A stretch of DNA of 37,779 nucleotides. Origin: Gammaproteobacteria bacterium. GTDB lineage: Bacteria > Pseudomonadota > Gammaproteobacteria > Pseudomonadales > JAHEGP01. The notes beneath the pieces were generated by a model. That model was not told the origin of the DNA. It searched no databases and saw only the letters and a list, made by a program, of their open reading frames with translations. The position numbers and the translations under genes are program-made. The first letter of the stretch is position 1, and each line of letters starts with the position of its first letter. Shown one piece after another: positions 28,393 to 37,779 of the stretch. The stretch is from positions 1 through 37,779 of the forward strand of contig JAUXCW010000005.1 of assembly GCA_030618705.1 (NCBI GenBank), written 5' to 3'.

Positions 28393-28663
28393 AATTGCCT
28401 CTTAAATAAATGGTGCCGAACTAAACGATAGTGACAGAGGGGGCGGGACTTCCAAGGCAGGACCGTGCGCCGGTTGGCCGGGTTTGTTCCAGACAAACCC
28501 TGAGGCCCCAACGTCCATGTCGTGGACCCGGCGCCCGAGCCTACATGGATGTATTCACGGCGCGTCCTGGCTTGGGAGTCCCGATTCCTCCTGAATTGGT
28601 GAACGCCTTGCCTTATTGACTTGAATCTAAACCAAGCACTATTTACCTCATAATCCATTGATG
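28393..28663. other. Intergenic region with stacked hairpins
   Basis: 271 bp without a gene between two minus-strand genes. It contains a perfect 8-bp stem GGGTTTGT/ACAAACCC with a 5-base loop (28480-28500) and a 5-bp stem GTCCA/TGGAC (28513-28527). The following stretch, with CATGGATGTATTCACGGCG, has the look of a dispersed intergenic element. No U-tract, so terminator function is uncertain. Confidence 0.5.
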
Positions 28664-30898
28664 TTAATGCGGCAACCGCGGCGTCTCGCCCCGCGGCTGG
28701 TCGACGAATATCGGTGAGGACCAGGCGCGCTCGGACACGGGTGCCAGGCAGTCATCGCTGAAATCGGTGCGGTAGTCGCCGTAGCAGGGATCCATGGATA
28801 CCAGTTCTCCTGCCTTGTTGAGCTTTGCTCTCAGGTTGGCGCCGTTTATGGCCGGGGTAGCTGCCTGTAGCGCGCGCACATAATAGAGGCTGTCCCGGCC
28901 GTCTTTGCGATAGTCCGGATCTTCAAACCGCACTATACAGCCCTGTGGATCACCGGGGCACTCAAGCCGCAGCCATGGATCCTCGATCAACTCATCCACC
29001 GGTTCGGAAGGATAGCTCTGGGGGCGTATCCGTACCACCTCGATGGCGGTGATGACTTCCCGCTCGTCGTCCGGATGGTAGCATTCCCCGGCGCAGAGAT
29101 AATCCAGTCGTTCGGGGCTCAGCCCGTCCACCGCATCCGCCGGGCAACCCGGTTTCTGATTGAAAGCGCCCACCGCCCGAACCTCGAATATCGGGTTTTC
29201 TGCCATGCTCGTCCCCGAGCCCATGGGCAGTTGACCCGAGGGGGAATTGAGCAGGTCGAACCACAGCAGCATGCGTGGTCCGGAGGTGCCATAAACTTCC
29301 TTGCGTTTTAGGCCGGCCCAGATATCTTCGCGGCGGCGGCTGTCGGCGTGTACCGCGACGATGCCGCCGGGGTAGAGAAAGCTCTGCATTCGCTCCATGT
29401 CGGGAATCGGGGTGCTGCTTACGACACGTTGGGGCATCTGCGAGTCTTCGGACTCTCCAGCCAGGGACACAAGCCCGCCGTAAAAATCGCTACGGGGCCC
29501 GGTCACCAGTGTCATCTTGCGCCGCTGGTATTGTTTGTATCCCGTGCCGGGCCTTGAGGTGTGGTCGTCGGTCGAGGCGATAAAGCCGAAACGAAAGCGC
29601 AGGGGCTTGCCCTGCTTATCGACTTCGTCGAAATTGCTGATGGCCATGGCGTACTGGGAGCTTTCCGTGAACACCTGGTTGAAGGCCGGCTTGAAACAGT
29701 CGGTACACTGGCCACACTGCTGCCAGTCTTCGGCATGGGTGTCCGGGAACACGCCGAGGTAGGCACTGCCCGCCTCCACGGCATATTGCCGCGCCAGTTC
29801 TACCCGGGATTCGCATTCAGTCTCGCTCAAGCCCTCGCAGCGATTGCGCATGATCTCACCGGCCTGCCAACAGCAGGGGATATAACTGCCTTGCGGTTCA
29901 GGGCAGCTGAGACTGTCATCGGCATTGGCGATAGCCTGATGCAGGGGGCGGTACTCTTCGCTGTTGCCGTGTCCGGACATGACTTCCAGCAGGGGTTGGC
30001 GCTGATCGTCGTGGTATTTCCGCGCCAGGGCTTTATCCCAGCTGGCGGCGGGCGGCGTATAGGAACCCCAGGAGTTGCCGTGGGGGATGACCATGTGCTC
30101 GAAGCCCCACTCGTCCAACTTGCGATACAGGATATCCGGCGAGGGCGCGTTCTCAAAGCAGTCCGCGGGCAGGTCGCGGGTGTTGGCCTGTGTGTCGCAG
30201 CCGGGCACTTCGGCGATATCGTCCAGCAGGCGCAGCAGGTTTGCATAGGATTTCCAGTTGAGCGGATCGATGTAGCGACCGCCTCCGGCCCGGCGGGACA
30301 GGGCAAACACACCGAGGTCGTCAGGGGTGGCGCGGGCGCTGATGGGGCGCAGGGGCAACTCATCGTCAGCGATTCCCGGAAAGATCACGTTCTTGTGGCC
30401 CCAGTGGGCGTTGGCCGCGGTGGACATCTGGGTCCATTCCCAGCCGGCGAAGGCGACCAGGTCCGGGTTATCCGCATCGGCGCTGGCGTTGCAGGCCCGC
30501 ACGGTGTCTTTGGTGGCCTGCCAGTGTTTGGGCGTCAGCCCCTCAGCATGATCGTTATAGCTAAAGAAATCCAGTTTGCCGCAGTAGCGGGCGAAGTCGC
30601 AGGCATCGGCAACGGTATGCAGGCCCTGTTGGCCCATAATGGGGAGCTCCATGACGAAGGCATCCACCGAGTAGGTGCTGTGAACATGCAGGTCGCCAAA
30701 CAAAATTTGCCTGGCCTCTGTCTTGCCAATGGAAGCGGCAGCGGATTCCCGGGCGGATTGACGTTTCTCTAACGATGTCGAGGGCAGTGCGCTGCCGGTG
30801 ACTGTGCCGGCGGGGTGGGGGTCGCCACCGCAAGACGAGAGCGTGGCTAGCAGGGCCAGCATGAGTGGAATAGATGCTTTGTTCAGAAGTTTGCCCAT
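28664..30898 (-). CDS. DUF3604-domain lipoprotein
   Basis: A 744-residue exported protein, counting from the ATG at 30898, which has AGGTG just ahead; an upstream TTG at 30925 would add nine residues. The signal peptide ends LATLSSC, a lipobox, followed by GGDPHPAG. The DUF3604 domain begins at [17 protein letters not shown], whose HVHS resembles the metal-binding start of PHP-type phosphoesterases; [13 protein letters not shown] and GWEWTQM follow, and [14 protein letters not shown] lies in the middle. Function of the family is unknown; metal-dependent hydrolysis in the periplasm is a reasonable inference. A consensus-like promoter precedes it, and a TetR gene is divergent from it. Confidence 0.9.
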   Translation of the reverse strand: MGKLLNKASIPLMLALLATLSSCGGDPHPAGTVTGSALPSTSLEKRQSARESAAASIGKTEARQILFGDLHVHSTYSVDAFVMELPIMGQQGLHTVADACDFARYCGKLDFFSYNDHAEGLTPKHWQATKDTVRACNASADADNPDLVAFAGWEWTQMSTAANAHWGHKNVIFPGIADDELPLRPISARATPDDLGVFALSRRAGGGRYIDPLNWKSYANLLRLLDDIAEVPGCDTQANTRDLPADCFENAPSPDILYRKLDEWGFEHMVIPHGNSWGSYTPPAASWDKALARKYHDDQRQPLLEVMSGHGNSEEYRPLHQAIANADDSLSCPEPQGSYIPCCWQAGEIMRNRCEGLSETECESRVELARQYAVEAGSAYLGVFPDTHAEDWQQCGQCTDCFKPAFNQVFTESSQYAMAISNFDEVDKQGKPLRFRFGFIASTDDHTSRPGTGYKQYQRRKMTLVTGPRSDFYGGLVSLAGESEDSQMPQRVVSSTPIPDMERMQSFLYPGGIVAVHADSRRREDIWAGLKRKEVYGTSGPRMLLWFDLLNSPSGQLPMGSGTSMAENPIFEVRAVGAFNQKPGCPADAVDGLSPERLDYLCAGECYHPDDEREVITAIEVVRIRPQSYPSEPVDELIEDPWLRLECPGDPQGCIVRFEDPDYRKDGRDSLYYVRALQAATPAINGANLRAKLNKAGELVSMDPCYGDYRTDFSDDCLAPVSERAWSSPIFVDQPRGETPRLPH

Positions 30899-30930
30899 GG
30901 TGCACCTGTAGAAATGCAGTGACAAAGAAG

Positions 30931-30959
30931 ATGTTATGCAGTATAGTTACACATGTCAA
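30931..30959 (-). promoter_or_regulatory. Sigma-70-like promoter of the DUF3604 gene
   Basis: On the minus strand TTGACA (30959-30954) is a perfect -35 box, then 17 bp, then TAACAT (30936-30931), 4 of 6 to the -10 consensus. The predicted transcript starts about 25 bases ahead of the ATG at 30898. The promoter lies in the short gap to the divergent tetR gene, so that regulator probably binds here. Confidence 0.6.
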
Positions 30960-30976
30960 TCGGTTAGGAAATATTT

Positions 30977-31588
30977 ATGAGTCGTAGCGGAGCAAAGCGA
31001 AGAACCCAGGCAGAGCGGCGAGCGGAATCCAGTCAGGCGGTATTGGATAGTGCTTGCAGGCTTTTCGGAGAAAAGGGTTATGCGGACACGTCTCTGGAGG
31101 AGATTGCCAGGGATTGCGGACTGACAATTCGCCCTATTTATCACTACTTCGGCAACAAGAAAGCCCTGTTCGCCGCGGTCAACGATGTCATGGATGAACG
31201 TATCGTCGCCAGTATGGATGTCGGCACTGATAGGGAGCGGGGAGCGGGTATTCTCGCCAATTGGCGTGCCTTTCTCAATCTGTGTGACGACCCGGGATTC
31301 CGGCGCATCGTGTTGGTGGACGGTCCCAATATTCTCGGCCGTGAACGCTGGTCTACCACCGCCGTCAGCGAGAAAGCCCGTTCGGTACTGGGTGCCGGCG
31401 AGCAATCCGATTCCATACAGCAATATCGCGTGATGCTGTTCAACCGGGTGATTATGGGAGCATTCACTGAGGCCGCGCTAATGATTGCGGCGTCCGATGA
31501 CATCGTGCTGGCTCGCAGTGAGGCAGAGCGGCTGATGGCCACGCTGTTTTCTGATTTCCGGGAGTATTTGAACCCTGGAAAAAAATGA
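30977..31588 (+). CDS. TetR/AcrR family transcriptional regulator
   Basis: A 203-residue regulator. The N-terminus is basic (MSRSGAKRRTQAERRAESS), then the helix-turn-helix region LEEIARDCGLTIRPIYHYFG; the C-terminal domain is unassigned. AGGAAA lies ahead of the ATG. It is divergent from the DUF3604 gene with a gap of under 80 bp, and 32 bp ahead of the broken HsdA-like gene on the same strand, so it may have controlled both. Confidence 0.9.
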   Translation: MSRSGAKRRTQAERRAESSQAVLDSACRLFGEKGYADTSLEEIARDCGLTIRPIYHYFGNKKALFAAVNDVMDERIVASMDVGTDRERGAGILANWRAFLNLCDDPGFRRIVLVDGPNILGRERWSTTAVSEKARSVLGAGEQSDSIQQYRVMLFNRVIMGAFTEAALMIAASDDIVLARSEAERLMATLFSDFREYLNPGKK

Positions 31589-31620
31589 AACTGACCTGTT
31601 GGTAAAGAGGAGAGGCAATT

Positions 31621-31735
31621 GTGGCCAGGGTAATTATTAGTGGTAGCGCTTCAGGTATTGGCCTTGCCGCCAAAGAAAAACTGGAATCACAGGGTGATCG
31701 TGTTATTGGTATCGATATCTGCGACGCAAGGCCAT
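31621..31735 (+). pseudogene. HsdA-like short-chain dehydrogenase, 5' fragment
   Basis: GTG start with AAGAGGAGAGG ahead. About 37 codons read as a classical SDR N-terminus: VIISGSASGIGLAAKE (the TGxxxGIG cofactor loop) and VIGIDICDA. The match to 3-alpha-hydroxysteroid dehydrogenase/carbonyl reductase (HsdA type) then breaks; about 20 codons are missing before the gene resumes at 33967, on the far side of an insertion. The open frame runs a few codons further into foreign sequence. Confidence 0.85.
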
Positions 31736-31777
31736 GTCGGCTTTTGACGGCGGACGTGATCCTTATCTTGTGCTCAG

Positions 31778-32057
31778 GATAATGATCCCAGCAACCCAAC
31801 AGCGTAATACCCTGCGCTTCGCACACAGCTTGTGACCCAACTCAAGTTCCACCAGAGCTGCTAGACCTCGGTAAGATTTTCGAAAGTCGACAGGATCCCG
31901 ATACAGATACACACGGCTTCTCTCCTTGCAGGGACGCAGTACGGATTCACAGCCAGGTACTCGCCAGTTGCTGTGCCAACTGAACGTTATCGTCACGGAT
32001 TCCTTCCAGCGCAATACCATTGGGTAGGCGAAGGGCCAAGCCGGGGGCCCGTGCCAT
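31778..32057 (-). mobile_element. IS66-family remnant (end of tnpA, start of tnpB, scrap of tnpC)
   Basis: On the minus strand: the tail of TnpA (LPNGIALEGIRDDN, ending QLASTWL and a stop), then TnpB start RVYLYRDPVDFRKSYRGLAA followed by LVELELGHK, then after a break CEAQGITLLGCW, which matches the GCWAH region of the IS66 DDE transposase TnpC. The tnpB-to-tnpC junction means a large internal deletion. Not mobile by itself. Confidence 0.75.
31869..32057 (+). repeat. 190-bp direct repeat, copy 1 (IS66 tnpA-tnpB junction)
   Basis: Matches 33497-33686 in the same orientation with roughly 11 differences including three indels over 190 bases, about 94 percent by eye. Both copies are the same part of an IS66-type element. 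Confidence 0.88.
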
Positions 32058-32262
32058 CAATTTCAGTTATTCAGAGGGCCGTTCTGTCGTTTTCCGCCGT
32101 CATCCTACTATGCCTGGGCGACTCAACGGTACCATGTATAGGGTCATTCGATCTATCCAGGATTGAACGCAAAACGGGATAGGTGGCGGGCCGCAAAGTC
32201 CTGGGAGCGGCCGCCAGGTCGGGAAATCAAGAGGTAACCGAAATCTATTCAGTAGCTGAATT
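32058..32262. other. Non-coding stretch inside the insertion
   Basis: About 205 bp between the IS66 remnant and the VOC gene. No start, motif or strong hairpin was recognised; it probably belongs to degraded mobile DNA. Confidence 0.4.
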
Positions 32263-32733
32263 CTACATTGGATCACCCAGCGCTTCCTTCGGGTCGCCCG
32301 GCATCTCGATCAGCTCGACTGTGACGCCGTCTGGGTCGAGCACGTAGATAACCTCGACGCCAAAGTCCGGGTGTTTGACATGGGAAGATTTAATCATATC
32401 GAAGCCCTCCGCCTCGAGCTGCTCCAGCATCTCGGTGAGGCCCTCTACTCGCAGCGCCATGTGGGTGAGGCCCCGACAATTCATTGGCCGTGGCACAGGC
32501 CCATCCTCGTGCCCCGGTGAGATGTAGTGTAGAAGCTCGATCCGTACTCCGTCACGCTCGAGAAATCGGGAATGTAGTTCGAGATTGTCCAGGCCGACCA
32601 ACCGGGCCGAGTCTTCATCTGAGACGATCAGTTTAGTGAGTGGCTTGAAGCCGAGTAGGTCGCGATAGAAGCGCATAGAACGCTCCGGATCGGCGACGCA
32701 GATACCGAAGTGAGCGAAGTTTTGTACAGGCAT
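32263..32733 (-). CDS. VOC family protein (lactoylglutathione-lyase-like), cargo of the insertion
   Basis: A 156-residue intact VOC protein. Module 1: AHFGICVADPERSMRFYRDL and GVRIELLHY; module 2: LTHMALRVEGLTEMLEQLE and DPDGVTVELIEMP. Three canonical ligand positions are visible: His in AHFGI, Glu in IELL and Glu in VELIE, with a fourth likely His in THMAL, so metal-dependent chemistry is possible. AGAGGA is about 13 bp ahead of the ATG. It lies between two directly repeated IS66 remnants and next to an IS1380 remnant, so it was probably carried in with mobile DNA. Confidence 0.85.
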   Translation of the reverse strand: MPVQNFAHFGICVADPERSMRFYRDLLGFKPLTKLIVSDEDSARLVGLDNLELHSRFLERDGVRIELLHYISPGHEDGPVPRPMNCRGLTHMALRVEGLTEMLEQLEAEGFDMIKSSHVKHPDFGVEVIYVLDPDGVTVELIEMPGDPKEALGDPM

Positions 32734-32842
32734 GATGTGAATGTCCTCTTGTAGAATCCAGATGGAATTGAGATTATAAATCCTACACCAAATCGTACCC
32801 GGAGTCGATTTGGGTAGGCCTTTTTGTGTCGAAGTACTAAAC

Positions 32843-33300
32843 CGCTCGCGCGTTCACTACGGTGCCCGAAGCTGGGACAAGCCACGCCGGGTGATTGTCA
32901 AAGCCGAGCACAGTTCTCATGGTTCCACCCCCGGTTTGTGGTGACCAAGCTGCCACAGACGGATCGATTCCTGTATGACAAGGTCTACTGCGGCAGAGGG
33001 GATATGGAAAACCGCATTGTGGATCAGCAATTGGACTTGTTCGCCAAACGAACCTCCGCTTTTCCTTGGTGGCCGAATCAGTTTCAGCAATTGCTGTCGG
33101 GTTTGGCCTATACCTTGTTTGAAGGATTACGGCGCAAGGCGCTGGATAAAACATCGCTGGTAAAAGCCTGCCCGAACACCATAAGATTGAAGCTGTTGAA
33201 GATCGGTACCGTTGTAATTCGCAACACCCGTCGTATCCGAATCCTGATGAGCAGCGCGTGCCCGCACCAGGATTTGTTCCGCACTGTCGCCTTCCGCTGA
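32843..33300 (+). pseudogene. IS1380-family transposase, 5'-truncated and frameshifted
   Basis: The C-terminal third of an IS1380 DDE transposase: RFVVTKLPQTDRFLYDKVY, then YCGRGDMENRIVDQQLDLFA with the family's Glu, TLFEGLRRKAL and TIRLKLLKIGTVVIRNTRR. An upstream piece, ARSWDKPRRVIVKAEHSSHG, is in another frame, so a frameshift lies near 32918-32930. The N-terminal two thirds are absent. It cannot encode an active enzyme. Confidence 0.82.
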
Positions 33301-33482
33301 ACTCCTCATAACCCCCAAAGAGTACTGCCCCGGCACGTTGATAAACAATGGGGTTGGGGGAGGTGTGCCTGAAAAACCTTATCTCACCCAGAAATGATCA
33401 AATCTTGAGCAGATGCACCACGTGGTGCATTGATGTGAGTGAAGCGACGGAATTTGCCCGCATCCTATTCACTCATGCAACA
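33301..33482. other. Non-coding stretch after the IS1380 remnant
   Basis: 182 bp with no gene. It includes an 18-bp perfect palindrome (33413-33430), listed separately. Probably the residual right end of the IS1380 element plus flanking DNA. Confidence 0.4.
33413..33430. repeat. 18-bp perfect palindrome
   Basis: ATGCACCACGTGGTGCAT equals its own reverse complement. It lies about 110 bp after the IS1380 transposase stop. It may be a binding site or a relic of the mobile element end. Confidence 0.7.
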
Positions 33483-33966
33483 TGAGGGCTAGGCATCGGT
33501 AAGTTTTTCGAAAGTCGACAGAATCCCGATACAGATACACACGGCTTCTCTCCTTGCAGGGACGCAGTATCGGATTCACAGCCAGGTACTCGCCAGTTGT
33601 TGTGCCAACTGAATGTTATCGTCACGGATTCCTTCCAGCGCAATGCCATTGGCCAGGCGAAGGGTCAAGCCCGGGGGCCCGTGCATTTACGCACCGGCAC
33701 AAAACCGGGCCCGGGTTTATCCAGGCTGCCAGGCGCCGCCGGTCTCAATTTATGTTTCCAATAGGTAAAGCGGCTCTTAACCAGGTCGTGCTCGCGGCAG
33801 TAAGCTGCCTGGTTTTGGCCTGAGTTTTCCACGCTTCAAGATGGAACCGTCACTGGGCAGATGGATCGTCGGCTGCAGTCATCATTATTCCCCTCGTGAC
33901 GTGTCGAGGGGATATTATTCACCAACCTGTCAGGGGAAAAAGTACGTGGCTTTAATTGGCGCTTAC
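33483..33966 (-). mobile_element. IS66-family remnant, left-end copy (tnpA and start of tnpB)
   Basis: On the minus strand the element begins at 33966 with GTAAGCGCC, matching the GTAAGCG terminal repeat of IS66 elements. Degenerate TnpA follows: EAWKTQAKNQAAYCREHDLV, then SRFTYWKHKL and FVPVRK, with in-frame stops and a frame shift, then tnpB start RVYLYRDSVDFRKTYR. The HsdA-like gene resumes exactly at 33967. A stem CCCCTCG/CGAGGGG lies at 33890-33911 in the leader. Confidence 0.78.
33497..33686 (+). repeat. 190-bp direct repeat, copy 2 (IS66 tnpA-tnpB junction)
   Basis: Partner of 31869-32057, same orientation, about 1.6 kb away. Differences are scattered, so the copies have had time to diverge. 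Confidence 0.88.
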
Positions 33967-35567
<1,601 letters not shown>

Positions 35568-35819
35568 TGGTCTTGCTCCCAGTGGGTAAACCCAATCATT
35601 GCATAAATTATGTTGATTCGTAATCAAGCAGCATGCTTCAACCTGTCCAGGTAATGCAACAACTCGGATTTGGTCGCTGCGTTGGCGCTCATCGTCAGAT
35701 GTAACTCCGAAACTTGAGCTATAAGCTTTACTCCACGGACAACCGCATGAGGTTTGTCGACACTCTGTAACCAGTATTGATACTGCTTGGCAGGAGCCCC
35801 CGGCGCTCCCCGGCCTTTT

Positions 35820-36662
35820 TCAGATAGCGGCATTGGCCAGCACGGCTCGCATACTGTCGCCAATCCGCCCTGCAGCTTCATTTGCAGGCAAGCCCATTAA
35901 TTCGCCGTTGAATACCTCAACGCTGAGGGGAACTCTCACGCCGGACTGCCAGAGTGCTTTGATAACAGCAACGGAATCGCTACTGCCCTGCCCGGGCAGG
36001 AGTCGAGCGACAGCGGTTTCTTCAAATATGTCGTCCCAGGGATCGGCAGCAACATCGTTGAATTGCATGGCGCCGATCAGTGTGGAATCCAGCTCGGCGA
36101 GTTGTTCGATCATGCCGCCACTGCGAAAATGGTGCCAGGTATCGATATTGACGCCGCAGTTGCGCTGACCGGTGGCCTTGACCAGCTCCAGTGCAGATTG
36201 CAGTTTACCGATGGGCGACCAGGGTAAAAATTCAACGGTAACCGTCAGCTCATGGGCGCGGGCGCGTTCACACAGCGCCGCCAGGTGATCAATAACTTCC
36301 TGTTTGGTAAAGGGGTCATCGGTGGCCTGAACCACATTGAGCGTGCTTGCCCCCAGGGCATCGGCGAGCCGGAAAAAATCATCGGCCGTGTAAGCGGCAA
36401 AGGCACTCGCCAGGCCCGCATTGGCGGGATCAATTGGCAACCATGAACACATCGGATCGAGCTCGGTAATAGTCAGCTGGTTATCGGCCAGGATAATACG
36501 CAAATCCTGTTCGCTTAAACCACTCTCCAGGGCCGCGTCAAACAAGGTCGGCCACATAGTGATCGTACGGAAACCGGCGCTGGCGGCGGCTTCGGCCAAG
36601 CCGCGAAAGTCTGCCTGTATCAGGGAGCCGCAGCATAGGCCCAGCTCGTCGGGCTTATACAT
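35820..36662 (-). CDS. TIM-barrel sugar phosphate isomerase/epimerase family protein
   Basis: A 280-residue xylose-isomerase-like protein. The ATG at 36662 is set by GAGGAG seven bases ahead; the ATG at 36677 overlaps that site. Ordered metal-ligand candidates: Glu in VTVEFLPWSPIG, Asp in CGVNIDTWHHFRSG, and Glu in PLSVEVFNGEL. Sugar, inosose or hydroxypyruvate-type isomerisation is the family role, but here it lies among steroid-like SDR and NTF2 genes, where such barrels also occur with unknown roles. The 252 bp after it carry no convincing gene. Confidence 0.86.
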   Translation of the reverse strand: MYKPDELGLCCGSLIQADFRGLAEAAASAGFRTITMWPTLFDAALESGLSEQDLRIILADNQLTITELDPMCSWLPIDPANAGLASAFAAYTADDFFRLADALGASTLNVVQATDDPFTKQEVIDHLAALCERARAHELTVTVEFLPWSPIGKLQSALELVKATGQRNCGVNIDTWHHFRSGGMIEQLAELDSTLIGAMQFNDVAADPWDDIFEETAVARLLPGQGSSDSVAVIKALWQSGVRVPLSVEVFNGELMGLPANEAAGRIGDSMRAVLANAAI

Positions 36663-36752
36663 ATCAAAACTCCTCAATTATGGCTCTGCGCAGACTTGTG
36701 TTCCGGGGCAAGCTGGGGGATTTGAACATTAAATTCTTCCATTACGCGCCTC

Positions 36753-37238
36753 CTATGAGACCTCTCCGGCTCTCTTTTTCTTTAGGTAATTCAGAGCCGT
36801 TTTCAGACTGATGCTAAATACCCTCAGAGTACCCACATTCGCCCTGTTCTCTTTGGCGCGTTCGCACATTAGCCACCTACCATCAATCTTAACCCACTTA
36901 TCCGTGTATCGACCCAGTGTGCGGAAACTCAGTTTCTTTTTCCGGCCCTTGCCAAGGTGCATATCGGCAACATCGGCAGTACTGATGGCAGTGTCACCCT
37001 TTATGTCAATCAGAACGTTGGCCAGCATATGCTGGGTAGTACCGCAGGTATCCAGAAACTGACGCATCACCTCTACGAAGGCATCACGCCCTTCTTTGGG
37101 CCCCATGCCAACGTTGGATTTGATGTCATCAGTGGTGATGTCGTTAAGTTTGTCCCATTCGCGGTCATCCATGGCCCGCGCGAAACCTACCAACTTTCGA
37201 TAGATTTCTCTTTCAGCCAGGAGGTCTTCCAGGTGCAT
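36753..37238 (-). CDS. NTF2/SnoaL-like family protein
   Basis: A 161-residue cone-fold protein. The opening LLAEREIYRKLVGFARAMDD, then WDKLNDITTDDI, is standard for the SnoaL_4/NTF2-like group, and GRYTDKWVKIDGRWLMCERA is the closing strand pair. Family members act as dehydratases, isomerases (ketosteroid isomerase fold) or small subunits of ring-hydroxylating enzymes; no catalytic pair is assignable here. TGAGGAG lies 10-15 bp before the ATG. Its neighbour at 37312 is an HsdA-like SDR in the same direction, so a joint transcript is likely. Confidence 0.83.
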   Translation of the reverse strand: MHLEDLLAEREIYRKLVGFARAMDDREWDKLNDITTDDIKSNVGMGPKEGRDAFVEVMRQFLDTCGTTQHMLANVLIDIKGDTAISTADVADMHLGKGRKKKLSFRTLGRYTDKWVKIDGRWLMCERAKENRANVGTLRVFSISLKTALNYLKKKRAGEVS

Positions 37239-37311
37239 CGTGATTGTCTCCTCACTTAAGCCGAACGCAGGTAGATTATCGCGCTATAGTTTTGTTCACT
37301 AGAAGTGCGCC

Positions 37312-37779
37312 CTAAAAGACATCGGGGTTATCACGGGCGTCCTGACCGCCATCCACCCAGATCATGGTGCCGGTAATAAACGATGCGGCATCGCTCAGCA
37401 AGAAAGAAATAACGCCCGCCATTTCCTCCGCTGTGCCGTTTCTGCCCATGGGAGATGTCATGGTTTCCAGGATGGGCCCCAACTCGGGATCTTCCTTTAA
37501 GGAGTCAACCATCGGCGTGTCTGTCATACCCGGAACACAGGCGGTAATTCGAACACCCAGTGGCGCCCATTCAGAGGCCCGGTGACGAATCAGTCTCGCC
37601 AGCGCATGTTTGGCGTAACGGTAGCCCGCACCTTTATCCATTTCATTGATCATTGCCCTGCACTTGGCCTCATCCCCTTCGAACAGCGCATCTATCATGG
37701 GGTCGTCAAACTCAACGAAGCGTGAGGAAGTTGAGACCAGACAGACCACGCAGGGATTGGGGCGGCCTTCCATGGCGGG
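37312..37779 (-). CDS. HsdA-like short-chain dehydrogenase (5' part beyond window)
   Basis: The C-terminal 155 or so residues of a classical SDR; the frame stays open to the window edge (residues PAMEGRPNPC at the edge), so the start and cofactor loop are outside. The active-site Tyr-x3-Lys is present as YRYAK followed by HALARLIR, with Ser in LVSTSS ahead. GVRITACVPGMTDTPMVDSL and GTMIWVDGGQDARDNPDVF complete the fold. The block EGDEAKCRAMINEMDKG is an insertion typical of 3-alpha-hydroxysteroid dehydrogenase/carbonyl reductase (HsdA type). It is a clear paralogue of the broken gene at 31621-34584 and probably the working copy. Confidence 0.9.
   Translation of the reverse strand, partial: PAMEGRPNPCVVCLVSTSSRFVEFDDPMIDALFEGDEAKCRAMINEMDKGAGYRYAKHALARLIRHRASEWAPLGVRITACVPGMTDTPMVDSLKEDPELGPILETMTSPMGRNGTAEEMAGVISFLLSDAASFITGTMIWVDGGQDARDNPDVF

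Noticed and set aside
29561-30772. 403-codon plus-strand open frame
   Set aside because: Lies opposite the DUF3604 gene; composition is that of an antisense shadow in GC-rich DNA.
33554-33823. 89-codon plus-strand open frame
   Set aside because: Antisense to the degenerate IS66 tnpA.
31740-33966. Active composite transposon
   Set aside because: No intact transposase remains; both IS66 copies and the IS1380 gene are truncated or frameshifted.
35624-35881. 85-codon minus-strand open frame with protein-like end (AATKSELLHYLDRLKHAA)
   Set aside because: Its first third overlaps the isomerase gene and no family or ribosome site was recognised; possibly a gene remnant, too weak to annotate.

Overview
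The window looks like a GC-rich gammaproteobacterial chromosome segment. Gene content suggests a marine, lipid- or steroid-degrading group such as Spongiibacteraceae or Halieaceae: a Baeyer-Villiger-type monooxygenase, luciferase-like oxidoreductases, HsdA-like short-chain dehydrogenases, SnoaL/NTF2, VOC and SRPBCC proteins, DUF3604, and a PQQ dehydrogenase fused to cytochrome c. The lineage is inferred from content only; no rRNA, tRNA or CRISPR array was seen.

Layout. 1-4477 (+): 3' part of an FAD monooxygenase, an alkyl-sulfatase-like metallo-hydrolase, YjdM, and an alpha/beta-hydrolase-OsmC fusion. 4486-6672 (-): PQQ dehydrogenase with two c-heme sites. 6837-7202 (+): limonene-epoxide-hydrolase-like protein. 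7203-8948: a repeat-rich lipoprotein gene bracketed by a 37-bp direct repeat. 8949-11921 (-): MscS channel with a long coiled coil, and a luciferase-like oxidoreductase. 12131-17081: class II aldolase, quinone-oxidoreductase-like MDR, a Gfo/Idh/MocA dehydrogenase with a TIM-barrel sugar isomerase, and a second luciferase-like enzyme. 17134-19914 (-): phosphoglucomutase and a small-molecule kinase.

The most interesting part is 20165-27182. A tightly packed minus-strand operon encodes a glycyl radical enzyme, its radical-SAM activase, a zinc alcohol dehydrogenase, a VOC protein and an SRPBCC protein. Opposite it lie a TetR regulator and a second VOC protein of similar build. The divergent intergenic region holds a perfect inverted repeat (ATGTCAC-N14-GTGACAT) bracketing a TATAAT hexamer, and a 23-bp tandem duplication. 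This looks like an oxygen-sensitive radical pathway of unknown substrate placed among oxygen-dependent catabolic genes.

27190-37779: an old-yellow-enzyme-type reductase, a DUF3604 lipoprotein divergent from a second TetR gene, and an HsdA-like (3-alpha-hydroxysteroid dehydrogenase/carbonyl reductase type) gene destroyed by an insertion. The insertion holds two directly repeated IS66 remnants, an IS1380 transposase remnant and an intact VOC gene. After it come an NAD-dependent epimerase/3-beta-HSD-like protein, a TIM-barrel isomerase, an NTF2-like protein and the 3' part of an HsdA-like paralogue running off the right edge.
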